The notes below the pieces were generated by a model. That model made no database searches. It was given only the letters and a program-made list of their open reading frames with translations, and had not been told where the DNA came from. Positions 35,720 through 45,756 of a stretch of 64,000 nt of DNA are shown piece by piece. How positions within the stretch are numbered: position 1 is the stretch's first letter; every line of letters begins with the position of its first letter. The DNA is taken from positions 6,387,302 through 6,451,301 of the forward strand of contig NC_043741.1 in the NCBI RefSeq assembly GCF_004337985.1. The letters are read 5' to 3'. Origin of the DNA: Pyricularia pennisetigena. Its lineage: Eukaryota; Ascomycota; Sordariomycetes; Magnaporthales; Pyriculariaceae. The position numbers and the translations under genes are program-made.

Positions 35720-36330
35720 GGCGTGTTGCTTGTTTCGTCTTTTCTTTTTCTTTCTGGTCTTGATTTGTTCTTTGTTTTCTCTCTTCTCCCCTTTTGGGTA
35801 AGCTTTGGGCGAAGGTGCAAGGGGTGTGTGCTGCTAGGCTATGAGCTCAAGTGGGTGGGAGATGCAGGTCTGGTAGCATTCATGTATGTTATAACTGACA
35901 GACTTTTATCACAAGCCGCTCTATCCTTACTCTTTTTTCAAGCAGGCCAAAAATAAAAAAAAAAAACACTTCTGAGCCGGGTGATGTTGATCATCCACAG
36001 AGCTACCCAGGGAATATGCGAGAGATGATATAGCCAGGAGGAGGAATTTCACGGCATGTCCTCTCTTTCCTCCGTACTATCTTGACCGGTCAAGGCGCCG
36101 TCCGTCCACCCATTGCATCCACACATACGCACACACACACACACACACCTCCCTACCCCCAATCTATTCGTTCTTTACCGACATCAAACCGGTCAAGAAA
36201 ACCGAGAAAAAGCAACTACGCAACATATAGAGTACACACACCACTTGCCAATTTACGATTTGTGATATGATGCCGTCTGTTCGGGATCCAATCGTAGCTC
36301 AAGGAATTTTTTAGTTTTTTATTTTCTTAG

Positions 36331-36354
36331 TTTTTTATTTTATTTTATTTTATT
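36331..36354 (+). repeat. TTTTA tandem repeat
   Basis: About four TTTTA units follow an irregular T-rich stretch. Confidence 0.6.
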
Positions 36355-36475
36355 GCGGGACCAAAGGTCCGGGGTGAGCTGAAAAAGGGTGGTGTTCGAA
36401 AAGATGCTTATCACAGCTTTGTAGCGGCTCGGAACGCGGCTTTTCCTGGATCACTTGGATGATTGTGCAAAACCC

Positions 36476-36490
36476 GGGGGGGGGGGGGGT
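36476..36490 (+). repeat. G15 homopolymer
   Basis: Fifteen consecutive G residues, followed by GTGTGTG. G-quadruplex formation is possible but not tested. Confidence 0.85.
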
Positions 36491-36597
36491 GTGTGACAAC
36501 GCGTGTAAGTGAGAGGATGGATTAAAAAGGGGACACGCCGAGTATATACGCGTGTACGACGTTTCAAGCATTGGGCTGGCTTGCATATACACACACG

Positions 36598-36600
<3 letters not shown>

Positions 36601-36650
<50 letters not shown>
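36601..36650 (+). repeat. (AC)25 microsatellite
   Basis: Twenty-five uninterrupted AC units, preceded by imperfect AC/AT units from about 36586. It is likely to vary in length between strains. Confidence 0.95.
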
Positions 36651-36652
<2 letters not shown>

Positions 36653-38656
36653 CTTTGTGGTCCGTGAGGCCAGGCAACATATCTCTCGCAGCTCAGGTAT
36701 AAGTAGTAAGCTAATCAGAGACCATGACCCCTAATAATAAAATCTCGCCTCATTGACGCGGATCCTACCTCCCCAAAGACTAGACTTTCGGTTAAGCTTA
36801 CGGTGAGAGTATAGGACGCAGCAAGACGCAGGCAACGAAAAGTCTTTGGGCATCAATGCATTAGAGAAATGCATTGTTTTCTTCGCCACACTTGGTTTGG
36901 TATAATTCTTCTTCTTTTACACCTTCCAATCTCCCGATTTTTCATTTTTTTCATTTGTTTTAAAAAAAAATAGGGGGGCCGGGTCTTTTTTGTCTTGAAC
37001 TTGACTTGCGCAAGCGCTTTGCTACTGGTCGATGGACTTGAGGGTGTGTGGATATGGCTATATGAGGTTTCAGTAATTGCAGTGTTGTGTTGTACATGAT
37101 ATATATATGTCTGCATGCATAACGCATGCGGGTTGTATGTGTATGTGTTTTCTTTTTGTCCCTTTCACCCCCGCGTTTTCGTTTTCGTCTTATTGTTGTT
37201 CCTCTCACTGCCTTGTTACATCGAGATAGGCTCACTATCTATATCCCGGTAGAGTAGGCAATTCGTAGTGGGTAAAGAGTACTTGGGCACATATCTAGGC
37301 AATGCATATGCAGTTGGCCTGGGGTTGCAACGGCCATAACACAGACACACATACATACACACCACCCCATTACCCATTTGTCGCAGCTGCGTCGTGCGCA
37401 ATGATAACCAGTTGGCACGCCTCTGCATATTCAGAAAAAGCAGAACACCGCCCACCAATCGTTTAAACAACATGCTCATGTACCAAGTACCGACTGCACG
37501 TCACAAATTCGGCAAACGCTTTCGCCGGTCTGGAGGGTTTGCCGACGGCCATGTACAACCGGTTAGAATCAGGGAGGGGGCGGGTTGGTGGTTACAACAA
37601 AACAAACCTAGTTGTGTGGTACAGCTCGGCCAGATGAGCAAGAATTGATTCGAGGCATGTCCGGAGGGGGGGTGTCCTTCCACTTAGAACATAGCGGGGA
37701 ATGGTTCATTGGCTGGTACTGGTAGCGAGAGGATGCGGCTCTGCATCGCTCCTCACCAAAAAGAGGAGACGATAACGGGGTTCCGGCTGGAGAAAGAAAA
37801 AAAAAAGACCAAAACAAGAAGCGATAGACGGGGACGACCGGTATTTCCAGCTCATGTGACATGGATTTTCTGGGGGAAGCCATTTCCAACCAAACAGGAT
37901 CGGACAACAGCGCAACCTCCCTACTTTAACCCCCCATTGTTTTTCTTTGGGTGGCGTTTATCATCATTGCCGTGGCCTAATCTGTAAGGGCCGGGATCCG
38001 TTAAATGGCTGAGCGGCAATATACAGAGGCCGAGCAGATATACTGTGACTGCCGATAGTCCGACCTCCAGAGAGGGTTCTCCCTCGTCGGGAATACAAAT
38101 TCGTTCCGAGCCAGATAGTAGAACTTAATTTATGGTATCATGACGCGGCAACCTTCCCTCCCGTAGGTAGCAAATCGATCCTTGTCGACAGCAATGCGCT
38201 AATAATGGCTTGCATTTGCCAAGAGAAGCCCCTCTGGCAAAGCTTTGCCGCATCAAGACGTGCTTGCCAGTCTGCATGCATGGTACATGCCCCATGAGGG
38301 GCAAGCAAGTCGTCAAGGTAAGGGTAGTGATACCTGTTGTTGATATGGGGAAAGGGCCTCCTTCAATATCATGTCGCGAAAAAAAAAGAAAAAAAAATCG
38401 CTCTGCTGTTGAAATGCTCATCCAAATGCTCTTCAAAATGCTCGCACATGATCCACCAAAGTCTAGTCTAGACAAGAAACGCAAGCCGTGTAGAACATGA
38501 CCCAAAGCCCACGCACATGGACCACAAATCCTAGAAATGCCCGTACAGCCATGGCAAGGTGTCTTAGATGTTTCCTGTTGGCGCTTCTAGGCGCCGCCAT
38601 CTCCTCATCTCTTGAGATCCTCTCGCCGTCGCTCTCTCCGTCGCATGGTTTCCACT

Positions 38657-40075
38657 TTAGTCCTCTGGGTGGTAGCACAACACTCTGGCTTTGGAGATGA
38701 CGTTTTCATACTGCTGCAGATTCCCGCCGTTCTCGTCGCCACGTTTGACTACCCCGGGAAACATGGCGCACCGCACCGCAGGCCCCGCCGCCAGCGCGTC
38801 CTCATCCAGCAGACCGCCCACGTCCTCCATCCGCGACGGGTTGAATGTGGTCTGCAGGTCCGCATTGGCCGCGGATGCGGTGGGCAAAAACACGCGAAAG
38901 AGGGCCCGCTGGACCGATAACTGACGCGCCAGGTCGATGGCTGTGGTGATTAGTTGGCGGAGCGAGGCTTCCCGGGCTGCGGGGTCCAGGGGGGCCGGGG
39001 ATGGGCCGCGCAGGGCGGTGTTCTGAGCCGCTGCTGCTGCTGCTGCTGTCGTCGTCGTTGTTGTGGGCTGGTCTGCTATTATACCTGATAGAAGACGGTA
39101 TATTCGTGTGATTACAGCATTAGTCGTGTTGGCTGTTCCTTCTTGCAACTTTTGAGATGCGTTTCTCGACAGCAATGTAAGTGTTGAAGCTCGCCATTGG
39201 TTGGCCAGCTCCGGATCTTCAACTGCGCATAGTTTAAATACATGGTTAGGTGGAGAGTGTTTGCCGTAGTTATCATCAGTTAGAACAGAGGCAAGGCTGA
39301 AACCAACCGAACGATACCATCAATGCTTCCATTTGGGAAAACTGCTTGGCCTGGTCATTGCTCAAGCCCACGAAATAGCTGTCGAAAATCATCTCTACTA
39401 GTATCTTGGAGACGAGCGACTGCAACAGCGGCAGCTTTGCATCCTTGGCAAGTTCCCCGTACGTCGGAACCAGAGAGCTCAGCTCCTCAAGTATATCCGC
39501 ATCCGCACGTGAGAGGTCTGAAATGTGGCGAACAGACACAGATTCCTCAGTCAGCTGCGATGGCATGGCACCAAAATGCTTGGTCATCTCAAAAGAGAAA
39601 CTTCAACAAGGGCACCCCCCTCTCCCCCCAAGTATAAAAGCGTACCCACCAAGTTTTGTCCTCCGAAAGTTGCTGATGATCCAGTTCTGCAAACCATTGT
39701 ACAGGCGAGAGAACCCATCTGCAAAGACGTCATCGGCCGGGACGTCGCCGCTACCGCCGCCGTACACGGACCGGGTGCTGTTGGCCAGCCACTCCTTTAA
39801 GCCCCTCACCTGGCCGCGGAGGTCGACGATCTCGGACTCGCGCGCGGCCAGGTCCCGGCGGGCGGCGTCCCAGTCCTGTCGAAGCCCGTCGCGCTCGGTG
39901 GCGCGCAAGTCCACCTCGGCACGCAACAGCCGCAGCTCTGTGTCGGTGCGCAGGAACTGTTGGTGCAGGTTGCTGTGCTGCAACTGCCAAAACGCCGCCC
40001 GCTCGCTCTCGTTGTGCGACAGGCTGTCCAGCTCACGCTCCAGTGCCGCGATGCGCTGGTCCTTTTCCCTGAGGA

Positions 40076-40106
<31 letters not shown>

Positions 40107-40415
40107 GTCCGGGGATGTAGCTTTGCTTGTGCGGGTGGGAGGTGGCGGCGGCGGAGGGGTTCGACCCGAGGAGCCGGGGCTGCCGTTGCGTTGTGGATTT
40201 GGGCTTGGCGTCTTGCTTGCGCTGGGTTTGGCCGAGCCGGACAGCGCAGCGCGCGGCGGAGGGGCCATCACGTCGCGGCCGGCGTCATAATCGTTATCAT
40301 CATCATCAGTGCTACTACTGTTACAATTTGAACTTTTAGGAGGCGGAGGCGGAGCCTGTGCTGCAGTCGCGGCTGGGGTCGCTGCTCTCGAGGACGCTGA
40401 CGTGGTTGTCGTCAT
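38657..40415 (-). CDS. Conserved fungal coiled-coil protein of unknown function
   Basis: Exons 40415-39650, 39517-39308 and 39222-38657 close to 513 aa. The N-terminal 110 residues are low-complexity (Thr, Ala, Pro, polyAsp, then eight Gln from a CTG run at 40078-40101). A coiled coil follows (LLREKDQRIAALERELDSL to about residue 220). The conserved part starts at DDVFADGFSRLYNGLQNWII, continues through LSSLVPTYGEL and SKILVEMIFDSYFVGL, and ends with MEDVGGLLDEDALA, FPGVVKRGDENGG and ENVISKARVLC. I recall this C-terminal block from other Pezizomycotina proteins without a known function. The start ATG at 40415 opens MTTTTSASS. Confidence 0.78.
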
Positions 40416-40978
40416 GGTGGAAGCAGAGCTGCGGAGGACATGGCTCGGCGATGGAGATGAATCGCGTGTCCGGATGCGTCCTCGCATTTAACAACCCGAA
40501 GTGTTTTTTTGGGCGCAGTTGGACGAACGACCGGTACTAAATCTAGCCCAAGTCGTAAAGTCAAGCAAACGGGTAGATAGAACCGCCCACTTCGCTGACG
40601 CGGGGAGGATCGCCTGGCCGGGCGCTGTGGGCCGCAAGGGTGACTGCCTGGAGCGACGCCAAGACGCCTCGTACCGTACCGGCAATGGGATGGAGACGTT
40701 GGTGGATGTGCTGAGTACGAAGTGCGGCAAAGAACAAATCAAGGGAAATTGCTTTATCAAATCGAACCATCCCAATATTGCTCAATCATTCCAATTTCGT
40801 CTGTCCCTGGAGCCCTCAATGCCCTATGTAGATGTAGCTGCCTGGCGCCTGCTTACCCTCCACCAGTACCTTGGCATATAATATTGAGACAACTGCAGAC
40901 ATTTTGTTCAATGCTGTTCATCCAATCCAACCAGGTTCTATAAATTTAACTTACAAGAAGGAACGAAACAAAAAAAAA

Positions 40979-41033
<55 letters not shown>

Positions 41034-41816
41034 ATTACCTCCGCATCATCCGACGCCCGCCCATCTCCCGTCTTCCAGGCACGCCTGGTGGGCCATGTTC
41101 CGCTGATTCTAGCCAATTACCGATATTTATGGTGCGGGTGTGGGTGATCCAGAGACATCCTGGTGCTTGTCAAAAGTCAGCCAAGATAGAATTCGTGACT
41201 TACGCGTCCTGCGCGCAGTATGTATGCGCATCGGGCTTCACAGCAAAGTATACAAATTCTCCGGATAAATTCCCCAGATAGTAAACTTTTGAGGCACTCG
41301 TGCGGATGCTAGGCAGATTCATTCTCTCCCCGCGGGCACAATAAGCTGTCTGACTGCAAAAGTTTGCTGCCTAACCAAGCTAGATCGACGACATAGTATC
41401 GTCCAGAAGATGACATTCCGAATCATCGCGAGCACTTGGTTGGACGGAAGCTTGGCCTGAGTTCTGCTGGCCAGGGATCCGGCCGTGTGGTGTAAACCTC
41501 CATTACCCACAGCCGCGAACTCTGTTCTCTGTTCCGACCCGGCTGGAAGCCGATGGCCAAATAGTGACTTTGAAACAAAGCCCAGTCGGGTACAACTCGC
41601 GGAACCGTCCGATATGTCCGCAGGGTGCCTGAATTTTGACAAACTACAAGTAATATGCACATGCTGCATAGGCCCTTCAAATCAGGATATTTCAGGCACG
41701 CTGATTGCTATTTTAGTACAGAAGGTCTCCTACCTCTTCCTCAACAGCCGCGGTCATGGCGATGTTTGTAGTCCTTCCCCATCCATCCGAGCTCCCATCT
41801 CACAGCACATACAATT
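40416..41816. promoter_or_regulatory. Divergent intergenic region with A53 tract
   Basis: 1.4 kb lie between two divergent genes. It contains an uninterrupted run of 53 A at 40980-41032, just after a shorter A-rich stretch. No gene was recognised; a 136-aa frame through the tract is an artefact of poly-Lys. Confidence 0.5.
40980..41032 (+). repeat. A53 homopolymer
   Basis: Fifty-three consecutive A residues, the longest homopolymer in the window. No target-site duplication or retroelement body is visible next to it. Confidence 0.95.
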
Positions 41817-43067
41817 ATGGCTACCACAAATCATAGACGGCCAAAGTCACCATCAAGGCCCCCAAGGAATCAAGAGACGGGAAGCAGATACCTTCTCAAG
41901 AGCTTTCTGTCTGGAGTCTTGGCTGTCCTGGGAGCCTTGACCTACTATATTGCTTCAGGCCAAGTTGGAGCAGAGACCGCACAGTGGCTGGCAGACCATG
42001 CCTCGATCATACCTGCCACTGGAAATCTGGCCAGGCTGCTTGCCAACCCAGTTCAGCAGGCTGTCAATCCAATCCAAGAGGTTGCAAGCTCGGTCCAGCA
42101 GATCGACACGCCTACTCCCAGGCATATTATTGTCTCTTACCAACCACTAATCATTATACTGGAGGACTTCCTTTCCCAAGGTGAAGCAGCTTACATTGAG
42201 AATTTAGCGTGAGTGTTTTTTCTCATGTTTCCGAGCTACCCAAAGAACTTTCGATATTTCACTTGGCCTGTACCATTCCGATGCCTGCGGGGGAGACTTC
42301 TTGACGCTGACACAAGAGAACCGGTTCCAAGGCAAGGAGGTGGCTATAATGTCTCGCATAGAGGGGAGTCTACCGTCCCGAGCTCGCCGAGAAGCTTGAA
42401 GTTTTCCGTTCCCACCACGGACCCCATCCTGCAACGTGTAGTCACACGGGCCTCGAGCTTTCAGGGCTTTCTGCCGAAAGAACGAATGCACGCAAAGGTG
42501 ATAAGGTACGCCGCCGGCCAGCGAGAAAAGCCACATTATGTCCAGTCACATCGTGAGAAGCCGCGGAAGGCCGCTCGCAATGGCGAGGCGACGAATGCAT
42601 GCATGGTTGCTGGGGCGAAACCAAGGCACAACGATGCAGACAACGCGAGGGCGCATGGCCACAGAAGAGGCCATCACAAGCAATCCCACCACCATAGCCG
42701 ACGCAAAAAGGGGCTGAACCCTGGGTTCGGATGTCATAGCAACGGCGTCAGCGTCGCGGATAGGCCCGAATGGGAAGCGACAATATCGGTCGTTCTCAAG
42801 GCGACTTGTGGCGGCGGCTGCGGCACGCAGTTCCCCAAGATACATATCGACTGGTCGACAGAGGATCGTCGCTGGTGTGACCTCGTGGATTGTGATGAGA
42901 AGGTTCTCACCATCAAGGCGAAGCCAGGAAACGCAATCTTTTGGAAGAATACCAATGCCGTGGGCGGCCGTGACGATGCCACTTTGCACACGAGTTTGTC
43001 GGTGCCGAACGGCAACAAGGTCGAGTTGAACATTTGGACACTCAACGGGATGCTGCCAGCTGCGTAG
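41817..43067 (+). CDS. Prolyl 4-hydroxylase-like Fe(II)/2-oxoglutarate oxygenase, divergent
   Basis: Exons 41817-42208 and 42317-43067 give 380 aa. A basic N-terminus precedes one membrane helix (FLSGVLAVLGALTYYIAS, about residues 30-47), so the enzyme domain should lie in the ER/Golgi lumen. The domain begins IIILEDFLSQGEAAYIENLAEP and runs through DPILQRVVTRASSFQGF, KVIRYAAGQ, CGGGCGTQFP, KPGNAIFWKN, then the distal iron-ligand His in ATLHTSLSV and the 2-oxoglutarate-binding Lys in NKVELNIW. The usual HxD proximal iron motif after RYAAGQ is not obvious. There is an HRE (His-x-Glu) and then a roughly 60-residue His/Lys/Arg-rich insertion (about 42560-42715) that normal members lack. Hydroxylase activity is therefore doubtful; family membership is not. 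Confidence 0.82.
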
Positions 43068-44562
43068 GACTTGGCTCTAGTCTACAACTAACTATGTTTG
43101 TTGCATGAACCATGCTATAATGGTACCCACGATCTTTTTTTTTTTTTTTTTTTTTTTTTGTTTGGCATCCATTTGAACCACCTGATGTTTATGTTGACTG
43201 ATACGTGCCCACACCTTTGCCACTGTAGATAGGTAGGTTCTCAATGGAGGCTGCTGCTGTGATTGGATGAAAAGCGCAGGCTAGTTTTAGCAACCACTTT
43301 ACACTGGTTCTAGTTTAGTTATCACGTAGTCTCACCAATCAATTGATTAATTATCTTGGGGCGGTGCTAAATGTGTTCATGCAACCGAAGGATTCTGCCC
43401 AACGAGTTTGTTCTTCAGATTAGATTATGCGGTACCTTATCAAATCATTTACCTAGACAGGTACCTAACTAAGTTGCTAGTTCACCGGTTGAACTTGCTC
43501 CCCGATATCTGTCTGCAACTAGACCATGCGACATCGTCAGATTGTGGTCTGTTCAAACCTTCCAACGGCGCATTCCGTAACAATGACACAACAGAAACGA
43601 CCGATGCAGCTGTGCAGCAAACTACCTTGACCTGCATAGGTATGGGTAGCATGCAGAATCCGGCGCGGGTCCGAGCCAGCGTCGAAAAAAAAAAGACAAA
43701 ACCTGGCCGAGACACGTTGTATGCAGCATATCGGGCTACATTACATCGGCATCATGGCTTTTGTTATAGCATCCTGACTTTTTTTTGGTGTTGCTACGTA
43801 CTGTCAAACACGCTACCCTTACCAACAAACCCCGATTAGGGACATGTGCAATAGTCGATTGAGAATCACCATACCCCCTAACTCATGTCCAAGTTGCGAA
43901 CCCCCCAAAAACGTCTCCCCGCGGAAGTTCTCGGGCCCGGCGCCAAGTTTGCAGTGGCGGTCAAGTGGAGAACACATCGCCCAAGCCCAGTCTCCGGCAG
44001 GCCAAAACAAACCAATCAGAACCCTGTATGGCCTTCCCCAGGTCCCCAACAATTTTCTTTTTTCCCATGGCCTCATCCATGATAGTATTATCGGGTGAGC
44101 GCAAGTGGCATGTCTTCGGTGGCACGAAACCTCCATGCGAAAACTTAACGAAAAGCTCTTAACCGGGAGTTCCTTGCACCTAACCCAAGCCACCCCCTCA
44201 ACTGCCACTCTATCTGCATCTCGTCCTTTCCAGAGGTTGTTGTCGATTGATCATTATATCAGGACCGTATATGAGACTTTTTCGTATTTCCTTTTCGCTC
44301 TTTTGTTTGATCAAAACTCAATCGTCCTAAATCGAATTGACTCTTAGCCCGCGTAACTCAATTCAAATCATTCTCCCGGTCTTTTGATTGTTTATAAGGG
44401 AAACCCAAGGCCGGAAAGACAAACCGGACAGCATTCCATCCCGTGACGCAGCAACGCTCCTTGCACCGTTGCAAACAAACCAGCCGCGGCCCAAACTTAG
44501 CACCCTCGATATCAAACTACGAACGTGTCGCGCCGGTTCGAGACACAGCCCAACAGCCCATC
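43068..44562. other. Intergenic, no gene recognised
   Basis: This contains a T25 run at 43135-43159 just after the oxygenase gene, then the upstream region and leader of the next gene. No coding region was recognised. Confidence 0.4.
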
Positions 44563-45756
44563 ATGGATGTCGCCTACAACCAGCATTCGAGCCACGCGCG
44601 GCGCAAGAACCGATCCTCGACAAACCTGAACCACCTCACCCTGGCCCCATTGACCACGAAGCTGCCTCTTTCGGATCCGGAAGAGCTTGCTGCGATCCAA
44701 ACAGCCCCGCTCGTGCCGAGCACCTCGTACCTACAGGGAAAGTCGGCTCCGACTACGCCGAGGCTGCTCTCACACTCACCCGCCCGCTCTCGCTCGCAGT
44801 CCAGGCGTCCGACCGGGTCCGCATCACTGCCCAAGAGCAAGTCTACCACCCACCTGCACAGGACCTCAACCTCGGGCACCGCCACGCCGACCGCCGCCGG
44901 CAGGCGCCATCGCATGGGTGATGCCAACGGCGGAGGTCCGCTATCGGCCAACGACCCCAGCAACAGCGACTGGCTCCTCAGGGCCGGTGCCATGTTGAGC
45001 GGCGAGTACCGCGAGTACAAGGGCCAGGCGTGGCTGGAGACTAGAGCCAGCTCTACCAACCTAGTGGGCACGCACTCCGCCGCGCTTGACGCCGAGGAGA
45101 TCGCCTTCGAGCACAAGATGGCGAGGGAGTATCAGCACTCGAGCAGTCGTCACCACAGCCGGCGTGGCAGCGTGCAGATCCTCGAGGACGAGTCTATATA
45201 CATGACGGCTACCTCGTCACCTCCGGGCAGCCGGCTGCCCAGTCGTTCGCAGAGCCGTGTAAGCAGCCGTACGCAATTAATGACGCCCCGAGAGCGTCGG
45301 TCAATGGACGGCTACTTCAACGGCCACCACAATCAGGTCGATGACGAAATCCCAGGGCCCGACTTTGTCAACCTCGACGAGAGGCTTGAGGCGATCGAGC
45401 AGGACACGAGCGTCGAGGACGAGGCTCACGTTCGCAGGCTTGTCAAGAGGGAGAAGCAGGACGGCGCCGGGGCCTGGTTCGGCAACGTTCTGGGTTGGCG
45501 GTTGTTCTCAGTGGAGGAAAACGACGAGGAAACTGATGAGGAAGATGACGAGGAGAGCTACGTTGCCGGAGAGTCCGGCGGAGACGCATCACCTTACGAC
45601 GTTTCCGTGACGGAGAGGCGGCGCACCAATGGCCTCGCTCGATTTGAGGGTATCACCACGGTCCCCGAGGCCCGAGTTCCGCCTCCCAAAGCCGACGAAG
45701 GTGGCTGGCAAGACGCTGCATGGCTGCTAAGCGTCGCCTCCAAAGTCTTGCTGTAG
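44563..45756 (+). CDS. DUF3984-like low-complexity protein
   Basis: A single exon of 397 aa starts at MDVAYNQHSS. The early motif RSSTNLNHLTLAPLTTKLPLSD matches the start of the fungal DUF3984 family as I recall it, followed by SYLQGKSAPTTPRLLSHSPARS. The body is Ser/Arg/His-rich and disordered-looking, with DSIYMTA-like islands, then PDFVNLDERLEAIEQDTSVEDEAHVRRLVKRE and an acidic stretch (ENDEETDEEDDEESY) before a short C-terminal segment GWQDAAWLLSVASKVLL. The frame is open upstream to 44443, but the Met at 44563 is preceded by leader-like sequence. The function is unknown. Confidence 0.75.
   Translation: MDVAYNQHSSHARRKNRSSTNLNHLTLAPLTTKLPLSDPEELAAIQTAPLVPSTSYLQGKSAPTTPRLLSHSPARSRSQSRRPTGSASLPKSKSTTHLHRTSTSGTATPTAAGRRHRMGDANGGGPLSANDPSNSDWLLRAGAMLSGEYREYKGQAWLETRASSTNLVGTHSAALDAEEIAFEHKMAREYQHSSSRHHSRRGSVQILEDESIYMTATSSPPGSRLPSRSQSRVSSRTQLMTPRERRSMDGYFNGHHNQVDDEIPGPDFVNLDERLEAIEQDTSVEDEAHVRRLVKREKQDGAGAWFGNVLGWRLFSVEENDEETDEEDDEESYVAGESGGDASPYDVSVTERRRTNGLARFEGITTVPEARVPPPKADEGGWQDAAWLLSVASKVLL

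Larger units (their letters stand above)
35720..38656. other. Gene-free interval of 2.9 kb rich in simple repeats
   Basis: No coding region is recognisable on either strand. It holds a CA microsatellite near 36129-36148, TTTTA units near 36331-36354, a G15 run at 36476-36490, and (AC)25 at 36601-36650. Most long frames here are products of these repeats. Confidence 0.5.

Noticed and set aside
36350..36660. Frames encoding Val-Cys or Thr-His repeats
   Set aside because: They are direct translations of the AC microsatellite.
40871..41281. A 136-codon frame with a long poly-Lys run
   Set aside because: It is produced by the A53 homopolymer.
44443..44562. N-terminal extension of the DUF3984-like protein
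   Set aside because: The frame is open but the residues look like translated leader; the motif-bearing part begins after Met 44563.
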